Source of the DNA: an uncultured Atopobium sp.
Lineage (GTDB): Bacteria > Actinomycetota > Coriobacteriia > Coriobacteriales > Atopobiaceae
Assembly (NCBI GenBank): GCA_946647055.1
Contig: CAMPCT010000001.1
Coordinates: forward strand, 1-43,941
Direction: 5' to 3'
Length of the DNA: 43,941 bases
In this document: one piece after another, positions 31,996 through 41,480 of the stretch
How the letters are laid out: each line of letters opens with the position of its first letter
Position numbering within the stretch: position 1 is the first letter of the stretch
Made by a program: the position numbers and the translations under genes
Notes under the pieces: generated by a model
The model's input: only the letters and a program-made list of their open reading frames with translations
Database searches by the model: none
Told to the model about the DNA's origin: nothing

Positions 31996-32757
31996 CTAGG
32001 ACTTCTTGCGAGGACGGGCCTTCTTCTCCTTGCGGACGACATCGACCCTCACGGGACCATTGGCGAGGGCGGCCTCTGCGTCTGCCTTGGCCTTGTCGGT
32101 CACGCGCTTGGTAATGAACTGCTGCTGGATGACACCCCACAGAGATGACGTGTCATAGTAGAGAATGACGCCGATGGGAAGGCGCCAACCCATCCAGACC
32201 ATCATGACGGCCATGACCATGCCCATCATCATCGTGGTCTGACGCTGCTCGGGAGGCTGAGTCCCCATGTTGGAGAACATGGGAATGAAGGTGAGAACGC
32301 CAAAGAGAAGGTCGAGCAGGATATAGACCCAGGAACCAACGAGACCAACCGACGCGACCTGCTCGGCAATGGAAGTCGAGAGCGAGGGGAGGATGCTCAG
32401 AAGGTGAGCATCTGCGGGAAGCATGTCGCGCAGGACCCTGAAGAGGGCAAAGAAGATCGGCATCTGGAGGAGGAGCGGCAGGCAACCACCGAGCGGGTTG
32501 AACCCGATGTCGCTATAGAGGGACTGAAGCTCCTGGTTCATGCGTTGGGGGTCGTTTGCGTAGCGATCCTGGATCTCCTGAATCTTTGGCTGCATGACAG
32601 ACATGCGAGCCGTGGACTGCGTGGAGCGAATCGTGAGCGGTGTGAGGATGAGACGGACAACGAAGGTCATGAGGATGATGCCCAGACCCCAGTCTCCGAC
32701 GAACCCCGAGATGACGTTAAGAACCTGGTACAGGAAATTGATGAACCAGTCCCACAT
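31996..32757 (-). CDS. yidC: Membrane protein insertase YidC
   Basis: Inserts and folds inner-membrane proteins, alone or with SecYEG. The 253-residue short Gram-positive form has about five membrane segments. An Arg sits in the first core segment (TFVVRLILTPLTIRST), the loop is cytoplasmic and charged (KIQEIQDRYANDP), a GCLPLLLQMPIF segment follows, and the C-terminal tail is Lys/Arg-rich. I see no lipobox at the N-terminus. GGAGGAA lies three bases before the ATG. Confidence 0.95.
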   Translation of the reverse strand: MWDWFINFLYQVLNVISGFVGDWGLGIILMTFVVRLILTPLTIRSTQSTARMSVMQPKIQEIQDRYANDPQRMNQELQSLYSDIGFNPLGGCLPLLLQMPIFFALFRVLRDMLPADAHLLSILPSLSTSIAEQVASVGLVGSWVYILLDLLFGVLTFIPMFSNMGTQPPEQRQTTMMMGMVMAVMMVWMGWRLPIGVILYYDTSSLWGVIQQQFITKRVTDKAKADAEAALANGPVRVDVVRKEKKARPRKKS

Positions 32758-32775
32758 AGTTCCTCCGTATGACCC

Positions 32776-33030
32776 CTAGGGAACGGGGTCGTATCCTCCT
32801 TTGTGGAATGGGTGGCATCGGCAGATCCTCTTGATTGCGAGCCAACCACCCCGCGCGAATCCGTAGCGTCTGATGGCTATGAGTGCGTATTGGGAGCAGG
32901 TGGGTGTGTAGATGCAGACAGGGGGAAAGAGGGGAGAGATAAATCTCTGGTAGCCCCTCACGGCCGCAAGGAAGAATCTCGTGATGAGATCATCATGAAA
33001 CTCTTCCTTGTGGTCATCACCTGTCTGCAT
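32776..33030 (-). CDS. yidD: Membrane protein insertion efficiency factor YidD
   Basis: 84 residues with the invariant core [23 protein letters not shown] and the [15 protein letters not shown] ending. Its ATG lies 14 bases inside the end of rnpA, so translation is probably coupled. It supports YidC-dependent insertion. Confidence 0.95.
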   Translation of the reverse strand: MQTGDDHKEEFHDDLITRFFLAAVRGYQRFISPLFPPVCIYTPTCSQYALIAIRRYGFARGGWLAIKRICRCHPFHKGGYDPVP

Positions 33031-33340
33031 GCCGTGCCATCAACCCCTCGAGCACGCGGGCAACCTCGTCAGGGTGTGCGTCATGCGTCGCCTGGGTGGC
33101 AAACATGATCGCACGGGTTCCCGGACGGGGCATTCCACACCGCCGAGCCGCCTCTCGCATCACTCGCTTGCACCTGTTGCGAAAGACCGCGTTCCCAAGT
33201 CTCTTAGCCGCGACGAAGGCGACCTTTCCGGGACCGCCTTCGTCATCACTCAGAACAGTTATGCGCAGAAGCCTGCTGTTGTAGCGCCTCCCGCGCGAGA
33301 AGACCTCTCCAAACTCAGCTTTGGATTTGATCGTCTCCAT
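33017..33340 (-). CDS. rnpA: Ribonuclease P protein component
   Basis: 107 residues with the family signature [24 protein letters not shown]; the basic helix binds RNase P RNA. It matures tRNA 5' ends. Its ATG shares an A with the rpmH stop (TAATG), so the two are translationally coupled. Confidence 0.95.
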   Translation of the reverse strand: METIKSKAEFGEVFSRGRRYNSRLLRITVLSDDEGGPGKVAFVAAKRLGNAVFRNRCKRVMREAARRCGMPRPGTRAIMFATQATHDAHPDEVARVLEGLMARHADR

Positions 33341-33483
33341 TACCTGTCAGAGACAGTCAGCCTCTTGCGGCCCTTGGCACGACGACGAGCGAGGACGGCG
33401 CGGCCGCCCTTGGTGGCCATACGGGCGCGGAAGCCGTGGCACTTGGCCCTCTTGCGCTTGTTGGGCTGATACGTACGCTTCAT
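33340..33483 (-). CDS. rpmH: 50S ribosomal protein L34
   Basis: 47 residues starting [19 protein letters not shown], followed by the Arg/Lys-rich L34 core. AGGAGG lies eight bases before the ATG. It is the first gene of the operon running into rnpA, yidD, yidC and khpB. Confidence 0.97.
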   Translation of the reverse strand: MKRTYQPNKRKRAKCHGFRARMATKGGRAVLARRRAKGRKRLTVSDR

Positions 33484-33535
33484 CTCAAATTCCTCCTGGG
33501 AACGTAGTTGGTTCCTATATTGCCTAAGCCATGAG

Positions 33536-33565
33536 ATTGTAGGGGTCTTCCTGCGGTTCTGTCAA
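33536..33565 (-). promoter_or_regulatory. Promoter of the rpmH operon
   Basis: TTGACA (33560-33565) and TACAAT (33536-33541) are spaced 18 bp on the minus strand, about 53 bases before the rpmH start codon. Confidence 0.85.
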
Positions 33566-33585
33566 TTTCTCCACAAAGGGTGCGT

Positions 33586-33666
33586 CTCTTGTCCCCTTGT
33601 TTTGTGTCGCGTGAAATCCCCTTGTGGCCCTTTCACACACAGCCGGTTGTGTCTGGGGACAAAGAG
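33586..33666. repeat. Imperfect inverted repeat in the origin spacer
   Basis: CTCTTGTCCCC (33586-33596) pairs with GGGGACAAAGAG (33655-33666) with one extra base. Inside, ACAC-N7-GTGT and CCCCTTGTGG-type segments add further pairing. The arms recall the GGGGACA ends of the REP families. Function unknown. Confidence 0.45.
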
Positions 33667-33825
33667 ACCACAAGAAGATGTGGTGAGGGCCGTCCCAAGC
33701 ATGCCCATATCATTCGTTTTGGCACCTCTACGTCGCGAAACTTTCTCTCATAATGAATTGGAAGATGAAACAATCGGGTGCGGATGCTATTATTTTCCGG
33801 CCAGAGAAAGCTTTCAAATTGCAGG

Positions 33826-33918
33826 TTATCAACATAGTTTCATAACATGTTGAAAACTTTCATTCGATTGAAAGCATGATTTGAAAGATTTCAACAGGGG
33901 ATGGAATCTTGTCGAAAT
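33826..33918. other. Upstream DnaA-box cluster of oriC
   Basis: TTATCAACA (33826-33834), TTTTCAACA on the minus strand (33848-33856), ATTTCAACA (33888-33896) and ATTTCGACA on the minus strand (33910-33918) lie within 93 bp of AT-rich DNA between rpmH and the next gene. They are close to the DnaA-box consensus (TTATCCACA). A TATTAT sequence at 33788-33793 could be a -10 element. Confidence 0.75.
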
Positions 33919-33938
33919 CTTTCTTGGAGGGGGCAACG

Positions 33939-34712
33939 ATGCGCGACTTCCTTCCCTTCGTCGAGGAGGGAGACATCTCCTCGCTCGAGGACAAGGTGCG
34001 CTATGCGGCGCGTATCGCCGTCTATGACGACCCCTCCGTCGCCCCGCAGGTGCTCGTCATCGAGCCGAGCGACATCCGCACCTACCTCTCCGAGATAACC
34101 AACGCCGTCACACGGCTCTCCCACGAGCGCGGGGGCTCCCTTCCCTTCACCATCATCCGCGAGATCGTGGAGAACTACATCCACGCGTCGTTCATCGAGC
34201 CCTCCATCAGCATCTTCGATGGGGGAGACACCATCCGCTTCTGTGACCAGGGCCCCGGGATCCAGGAGAAGGAGCGCGCCCTCGAGATCGGCACCACCTC
34301 GGCATCCGAGGAGATGAAGCACTATATCCGTGGCGTTGGCTCTGGCCTGCCCATCGCCCTGCAATACATGAGGGACAAGGGTGGGACGCTCACCATCGAG
34401 GACAACATCTCCTCGGGCACCATCGTCACCATATCCCGCAAGGGCAGCACCAGCGCGCAGGAGATGCCACCCACGCGCGAGGAGCGCCAGCCCGCCCCGA
34501 CGCTCAGCCTCTCGCCCCGGGCGGAGCAGATCCTCGACTACCTCTCCTCTCACGAGAGCGTCGGCGGCACCGACCTCGTGAGGGAGTTCGGTGGCTCGCA
34601 GCCAACCTGGTCGCGCGAGCTCAAGACCCTCGACGAGCGTGGCGTGACGAGGAAGGTCGGCCAGCGGCGCTTCCTGACCGACAGCGGAAGGGCGCTCCTG
34701 TCCCGTTCGTAG
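33939..34712 (+). CDS. GHKL-type ATPase with C-terminal winged helix, between the oriC boxes and dnaA
   Basis: 257 residues. The central region has a histidine-kinase-like ATPase fold: N-box REIVENYIHA (74-83), G1 CDQGPGI (102-108) and G2 GVGSGLPIA (132-140). There is no H-box, receiver, sensor or membrane segment, so it is not a conventional kinase. Residues about 190-255 look like a winged helix (LSPRAEQILDYLSSHESVGGTDLVREFGGS ... RRFLTDSG), hence probable DNA binding. The ATG at 33939 has GGAGG eight bases upstream; a TTG start at 33909 is less likely. It lies inside the origin, 84 bp before dnaA. A role in controlling replication start or dnaA transcription is a hypothesis from position only. 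Confidence 0.8.
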   Translation: MRDFLPFVEEGDISSLEDKVRYAARIAVYDDPSVAPQVLVIEPSDIRTYLSEITNAVTRLSHERGGSLPFTIIREIVENYIHASFIEPSISIFDGGDTIRFCDQGPGIQEKERALEIGTTSASEEMKHYIRGVGSGLPIALQYMRDKGGTLTIEDNISSGTIVTISRKGSTSAQEMPPTREERQPAPTLSLSPRAEQILDYLSSHESVGGTDLVREFGGSQPTWSRELKTLDERGVTRKVGQRRFLTDSGRALLSRS

Positions 34713-34753
34713 GAAGACGGGACAATCCTGCTACCAATCTCGCGGCTCTTTCA

Positions 34754-34811
34754 TATAATGAGTTTTCGACATTTTTGGCTGACGAGAGTGGTTCCTATGG
34801 ATTTTTCAACA
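34754..34811 (+). promoter_or_regulatory. dnaA promoter region with DnaA boxes
   Basis: A TATAAT -10 hexamer (34754-34759) is followed by TTTTCGACA (34763-34771) and by TTTTCAACA (34803-34811), which overlaps codons 3-5 of dnaA. No good -35 is visible. The boxes just downstream of the promoter suggest autorepression by DnaA. Confidence 0.7.
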
Positions 34812-36296
34812 AACGAAGAGGCGGAGGCCCTCTGGCACGACGTCATCGACCTGCTCTCGGGCGAGGGGATGCCCAGCTCGAGGGTGGCCCTGCTCGAGGG
34901 ATGCGTCCCGAGGGAGTTTGACGGGGACACGCTCACGGTCGTCGCGTCCTCGCGCTTCATGAGGCTCCAGGTCGAGAGGAACCTCCCCCTTGTGGAGGAC
35001 GCCCTCTCCCGCATCGCCTACCAGAGCGTGTCCCTGCGCGTCGAGGACCAGGCCCCCGGTGCGGCGCCCATCAGGACCAACTCCGAGATCTCGCAGGCGG
35101 AGCTCTCCTCGCTCTCGTCGTCGATCACCGGGTCTCCCGCGCCGGCCCCGGCAGAGCCCGCACCGCCCACCCAGGAGCGGAAGGTCCCGAACGTCCTCGT
35201 CGAGGACATCACCGAGGCCGACTCCAAGCTCACCTTCGAGCGCTTCGTCGAGGGCGAGGAGAACATGATGGCCCTCCAGGCGGCAAAGCAGGTGGCCGAC
35301 GGCATCAACAAGGCATACAACCCCCTCTTCATCCATGGGAAGAGCGGCGTGGGGAAGACCCACCTCCTCAAGGCCATCCAGAACTACATCGCGAGGAACG
35401 AGCCCAGCCGCATCTGCGTGTACAAGGCCGCCGCCGACTTCATCAACGACTACACCTCCGCCCTCCAGGACAAGACGAAGGGCGTCATGGAGGAGCTCGA
35501 GCGGGCATATCGCGACATCGACGTCCTCATCATCGACGACGTGCAGCAGCTCAAGGGAGCCGCGAGCACCCTGCGCTTCTTCTTCAACACCTTCAACTAC
35601 CTCATCGACCACGGCAAGCAGATCGTGATTGCCGCCGACGAGTCCCCCATGCAGCTGGGGATGGGTGAGAAGGGCTTCGACGAGCGTCTCACGAGCCGCT
35701 TCGACTCGGGCTTCACCTGCCCCATACAGGTGCCCGACTTCGAACTCAAGCGCGCCCTGGTGAGGACCTTCTACACGCAGATGAAGGAGGATGCCGCCAA
35801 CGAGAACCTCTCCGGCTACGAGGGCTCCATCTCCGACGAGAACCTCAACCTCATGGCCGAGCGCTCGGGAACCAACATCCGCGTCATCCGGAGCTTCTGC
35901 CAGTCGTGCCTGCTCGAGGCGACCAAGTGCGAGGAGCGCGGTGGTTCGCTGCAGAGGGAGGACATCCTGCGCATCTCGAGCAGGAAGTTCGCGAGCGCCC
36001 AGCGCCTCATCTCGGTCGAGCAGATCCAGCGCGCCGTCGAGGGGGAGTACCAGGTCTCCCACAACGACCTCGTGGGCAGCAAGCGCACGAAGGAGATCAT
36101 GGAGCCGCGCCACATCGCCATCTGGCTCACGCGCGAGCTCACCGACAACACGCTCGAGGCCATTGGCAAGCGCTTTGGCGGCAGGAGCCACGCGACCGTC
36201 AAGCACAGCATCCAGTGGGTTGAGGACTCCATGCGCGAGAACCGCGTCTTCTTCGACCGCACGACGCGCCTCAAGGACGACCTCCTCGAGGAGTGA
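34797..36296 (+). CDS. dnaA: Chromosomal replication initiator protein DnaA
   Basis: 499 residues. Domain I covers about 1-85 and a Pro/Ser-rich linker about 86-135. The AAA+ domain has Walker A HGKSGVGKTHLL (180-191) and Walker B VLIIDDVQQL (243-252). Domain IV ends with the DnaA-box-reading signature GGRSHATVKHSI. It opens oriC and recruits the helicase. I took the ATG at 34797; the ribosome-binding site is weak (GAGTGG). DnaA boxes flank the gene on both sides. Confidence 0.97.
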   Translation: MDFSTNEEAEALWHDVIDLLSGEGMPSSRVALLEGCVPREFDGDTLTVVASSRFMRLQVERNLPLVEDALSRIAYQSVSLRVEDQAPGAAPIRTNSEISQAELSSLSSSITGSPAPAPAEPAPPTQERKVPNVLVEDITEADSKLTFERFVEGEENMMALQAAKQVADGINKAYNPLFIHGKSGVGKTHLLKAIQNYIARNEPSRICVYKAAADFINDYTSALQDKTKGVMEELERAYRDIDVLIIDDVQQLKGAASTLRFFFNTFNYLIDHGKQIVIAADESPMQLGMGEKGFDERLTSRFDSGFTCPIQVPDFELKRALVRTFYTQMKEDAANENLSGYEGSISDENLNLMAERSGTNIRVIRSFCQSCLLEATKCEERGGSLQREDILRISSRKFASAQRLISVEQIQRAVEGEYQVSHNDLVGSKRTKEIMEPRHIAIWLTRELTDNTLEAIGKRFGGRSHATVKHSIQWVEDSMRENRVFFDRTTRLKDDLLEE

Positions 36297-36317
36297 TGTA
36301 GAAAGCGCAGGTCAGAA

Positions 36318-36512
36318 TTGTCGACACCTGGACGAAGAAACGTAGGAAGGTGTCGAAAACTTGCAAGGTCACGAGGGGAGCGAAGAAAGGGAAGAGAGAG
36401 GGAGCATCCGGGGAAAGCCAAGACAAAGCCCCTCACCTTGGCATCTAAGGGGTTTTCAACGTTTCGACAAGACTTACTATTACTACTAGTTCATTTAGAT
36501 ACTTATATATAG
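36318..36512 (+). other. Downstream half of oriC: DnaA boxes and AT-rich unwinding region
   Basis: The dnaA-dnaN spacer holds TTGTCGACA (36318-36326), TTTTCGACA on the minus strand (36351-36359), TTTTCAACG (36453-36461) and GTTTCGACA (36461-36469). The last two point toward a trinucleotide array (36474-36488) and an AT-rich stretch up to about 36512. With the boxes upstream of dnaA this gives a bipartite origin as in Bacillus. Confidence 0.82.
36474..36488 (-). other. DnaA-trio element
   Basis: On the minus strand the 15 bases read TAG TAG TAA TAG TAA, i.e. five consecutive 3'-(G/A)A(T/A)-5' triplets counted away from the DnaA box that ends at 36469, with a four-base spacer. This matches the DnaA-trio described for Bacillus-type origins, where DnaA loads on single-stranded DNA. 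Confidence 0.75.
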
Positions 36513-36525
36513 AGGAGAGGGCACC

Positions 36526-37620
36526 ATGAAGTTCACCGTAAGCCAGTCCGCACTCGCAAAGGCGCTGTCCGTCGTCTCGAAGGGCATGGCGACCAACTCG
36601 ACGCTGCCCCTTCTCTCGGGCGTGAACATCCGCGCGGAGCGTGGGGTTCTCGAGTTCAGGACGACCAACCTCACCATCTCCATCCGCCACAAGATCGCGG
36701 CGAACGTCGAGGAGCCCGGCGAGACGGTCGTCTCGGGCAAGATCCTCGCCAACATCGTGAAGACCCTCCCCGACGCCGCCGTCTCCTTCTCCCTCGAGGG
36801 GAGGAGCCTCACCATCTCCTGCGAGAAGAGCACGTTCAAGCTCAACACCCTCGACCCGGCCGACTTCCCCGGCTTCCCGGAGTTCGCCCTCTCCGAGTCC
36901 ATCGAGCTGCCGTGCGACGAGCTCTCCCGCATGGTCGACAGGGTCTATCGCGTCACCTCCAAGGACAACACACGGCCCATCCTCTCCGGCATCCTCATGA
37001 CCGTCGAGGCGGGGACCATCCGCCTCGTCGCCACCGACTCCTACCGCCTTGCCCTCTGCGAGGCCCAGGTCGAGGCCCCCGGCTCCTTCGAGATGATCGT
37101 GCCCGGCGCCGCCTTCCACGACGTCCTCACGCTCCCCTCTGACACGGGGCGCATCCTCATCGGCAAGACCGACAGCCAGGTCGTCTTCGTCTTTGGCAAC
37201 ACGACGTACGTGGCCCGCAAGATCGAGGGCAACTACCCCAACTACCGACAGCTGCTGCCGTCCGAGAGCACCACGACGGTGAACGTGAACGTGGGCACCC
37301 TCTCTGCCGCGCTCAAGCGCGTCTCGGTCATCTCGCTGTCCAACCCCTCCATCCGCTTCGACATCGACGCCGGGGCAGGGACGGTCCGCCTCACGGCCAC
37401 CTCTCCCGACCAGGGCGAGGCGACCGAGGTCATCCCCGCCGAGGTCGATGGCAGGAGCATGGCCATCGCCCTCAACTACCACTACGTCTTCGACTGCGTG
37501 AACGTCGAGGCGGCGGACCACGACATGACGCTCGAGCTCAAGGAGTCCATGCAGCCCGGCATCTTCAGGTCGCACTCCGACGTCGAGTACCTCTACCTGC
37601 TCATGCCGGTGCGGATGTAG
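36526..37620 (+). CDS. dnaN: DNA polymerase III beta subunit (sliding clamp)
   Basis: 364 residues with three repeated clamp domains (about 1-120, 128-245, 246-364). The N-terminal KFTVSQSALAKALSVVSKGM, the central RPILSGILMT segment and the C-terminal YLLMPVRM end are all typical. GAGGAGAGG precedes the ATG. recF follows after four bases. Confidence 0.97.
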   Translation: MKFTVSQSALAKALSVVSKGMATNSTLPLLSGVNIRAERGVLEFRTTNLTISIRHKIAANVEEPGETVVSGKILANIVKTLPDAAVSFSLEGRSLTISCEKSTFKLNTLDPADFPGFPEFALSESIELPCDELSRMVDRVYRVTSKDNTRPILSGILMTVEAGTIRLVATDSYRLALCEAQVEAPGSFEMIVPGAAFHDVLTLPSDTGRILIGKTDSQVVFVFGNTTYVARKIEGNYPNYRQLLPSESTTTVNVNVGTLSAALKRVSVISLSNPSIRFDIDAGAGTVRLTATSPDQGEATEVIPAEVDGRSMAIALNYHYVFDCVNVEAADHDMTLELKESMQPGIFRSHSDVEYLYLLMPVRM

Positions 37621-37624
37621 TGCC

Positions 37625-38716
37625 GTGTCCCTCAAGGTCAGCTCGATATCGCTCGTCAACTTCAGGAACTTCGAGAGCTTTGGCGTCGTCCTCGACCCGG
37701 GGCTCACGGTCCTGGTGGGTGACAACGCCGTCGGCAAGACCAACACGGTCGAGGCGCTGCAGCTCGTCACCAGCGGCAGGTCGTTCCGTCGCCCCAAACC
37801 CCTCGAGCTTCTGCGCGAGGGAGCGGAGGAAGGCAGGTGCGAGGGGAGGATCGAAGGTGACGGCAGGGTCATCGACGTCGAGTGCGAGATAGCCCAGGGC
37901 AAGCGCACCTTCAGGCGAAACGGCAAGGCGTGCCACGCGGCCGACCTCGCCGGCACCCTCATGTCGATCCTGTTCTGCCCCGACGACCTCTCCCTCGCCA
38001 AGGGCTCGGCATCGCTTCGTCGCCAGGAGATCGACACCTTCGGGTCCCAGGCAAGTCAGGGCTACGACAAGGTCGTCCGCAACTACGCCAAGGCCATCGA
38101 GCAGCGCAACAGCTTCCTCAAGGGGGAGTGGACCGACGAGGTCTTCCTCGACGCCTGGGACGAGACGGTCGCCCTGGGGGCCGCAACCCTCCTCTACCAC
38201 AGGGCGTCCCTCTTCGGTCGCCTCGCGAGTCGCTTCTCCGAGGTCTACCGCGAGATATCGGGCGGGGAGCAGGCCCAGGCGACCTATGTCTCGTCCCTTC
38301 CGGGCGGGCCCTTCGGGAGGAGCAAGGAGGAGATCAGGCAGGACATGGTGGAGGCGCTCCACCAGGCCCGCGACGAGGACCTCAGGCGGCAGTTCACCAC
38401 CGTCGGGCCCCATCGCGACGACATAGAGTTCGCCATCTCGGGCAGGTCCGCCCGAACCTACGGCTCGCAGGGGCAGCAGCGCTCCATCGTCCTCGCCTGG
38501 AAGATGGCCGAGGTCATGGTCTCGCAGGACGTCATCGGCGAGACGCCCCTCCTTCTGCTCGACGACGTCATGAGCGAGCTCGACGAGGCGCGGCGCGCGG
38601 CCCTGACGTCCTTCGTCGAGGAGGGGCTCCAGACGGTCGTCACGACCACGAACATGGGGTATTTCCCCGAGAGGCTCCTCTCACGCGCCAAGGTGGTCGA
38701 GTACCGTGGCCGATAG
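37625..38716 (+). CDS. recF: DNA replication and repair protein RecF
   Basis: 363 residues of the SMC-like ATPase family. Walker A is VGDNAVGKTNTVEAL, the signature motif lies in GSQGQQRSIVLAWK, and Walker B is LLLLDDVMSELD. It loads RecA at gaps. GTG start; the 3' end overlaps the next gene by 11 bases. Confidence 0.96.
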   Translation: MSLKVSSISLVNFRNFESFGVVLDPGLTVLVGDNAVGKTNTVEALQLVTSGRSFRRPKPLELLREGAEEGRCEGRIEGDGRVIDVECEIAQGKRTFRRNGKACHAADLAGTLMSILFCPDDLSLAKGSASLRRQEIDTFGSQASQGYDKVVRNYAKAIEQRNSFLKGEWTDEVFLDAWDETVALGAATLLYHRASLFGRLASRFSEVYREISGGEQAQATYVSSLPGGPFGRSKEEIRQDMVEALHQARDEDLRRQFTTVGPHRDDIEFAISGRSARTYGSQGQQRSIVLAWKMAEVMVSQDVIGETPLLLLDDVMSELDEARRAALTSFVEEGLQTVVTTTNMGYFPERLLSRAKVVEYRGR

Positions 38717-39248
38717 ACGTCGAGAGGGGACCGCGCGCAGCCTGGGCGAGGCACTCGAGGAGCTCATGGACTCCGAGGCGTTCACGCGCTACTCGGGCAA
38801 CGAGCGCGCGGCACAGGCATGGTTCCGCGCCAACGGGGACTTCGAGCACCGACACACGCGCGGCGTGTTCCTCAAGGAGTCGTCGCGCCGGGGCGAGGCA
38901 CCCACGCTCTACGTGTACATCGACTCGAACGCCATGCTCCAGGACTTCGTGACCAACCGTGACATCTATGCCATACGCCTCGCCCATTACGGCTTTGACG
39001 TCGCGAAGGTCGAGTTTCGCCTCTCGAAGGGGGAGGGAACCCGCTACGAGCCCCCCAAGGTGGTCCCACACAAGCCCCCGGTGCTTCCGGATCTCACAGA
39101 GGACGAGGCCTCCTTCGTCGAGGAATCCGTAGCCTCCCTCGACGGCGCCATGAGGGATCGCGTGCGCGCCGCTATGATTTCATCTTTGCGCCGTGAGAAG
39201 TCTTTGAGTACGCAAGAGAGCAAAACCTCCCCTCAAAACGGCTCTTAG
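38706..39248 (+). CDS. DciA-like (DUF721) replication protein
   Basis: 180 residues with an N-terminal basic segment and a compact alpha/beta domain (about 40-115: AWFRANGDFEHRHTRGVF ... TLYVYIDSNAMLQDFVTNRDIYAIRL) as in DUF721/DciA proteins, the ancestral DnaB-helicase loading factors. The position between recF and gyrB is the conserved actinobacterial one. The GTG start lies inside the end of recF. Confidence 0.85.
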   Translation: MADRRREGTARSLGEALEELMDSEAFTRYSGNERAAQAWFRANGDFEHRHTRGVFLKESSRRGEAPTLYVYIDSNAMLQDFVTNRDIYAIRLAHYGFDVAKVEFRLSKGEGTRYEPPKVVPHKPPVLPDLTEDEASFVEESVASLDGAMRDRVRAAMISSLRREKSLSTQESKTSPQNGS

Positions 39249-39304
39249 CGCCTCTCACGCATAGTTCCATCATATTTCGTTCTCCTTTTTACATCGAGCC
39301 GTGA

Positions 39305-41323
<2,019 letters not shown>

Positions 41324-41340
41324 AGGCTGAGGCGACGCCG

Positions 41341-41390
41341 CTCCCTTCCGCGGGAGGCACGCTGCGCGGAGACCTCCCGCCGGAAGGGAG
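41341..41390 (+). other. Strong hairpin between gyrB and gyrA
   Basis: CTCCCTTCCG and CGGGAGG pair with CCTCCCG and CGGAAGGGAG, leaving a 15-base loop: 17 pairs in 50 nt. No U-run follows. It may partially terminate or protect the gyrB transcript before gyrA, which starts 91 bases later. Confidence 0.65.
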
Positions 41391-41480
41391 ACGGCACGCC
41401 CAGACTCTCAGATGGAGAGGAAGAAAGCACGGACTTTGACAGGTGCGAGCAACCAAGGCAGATACACGAAAGGTTAAGAC

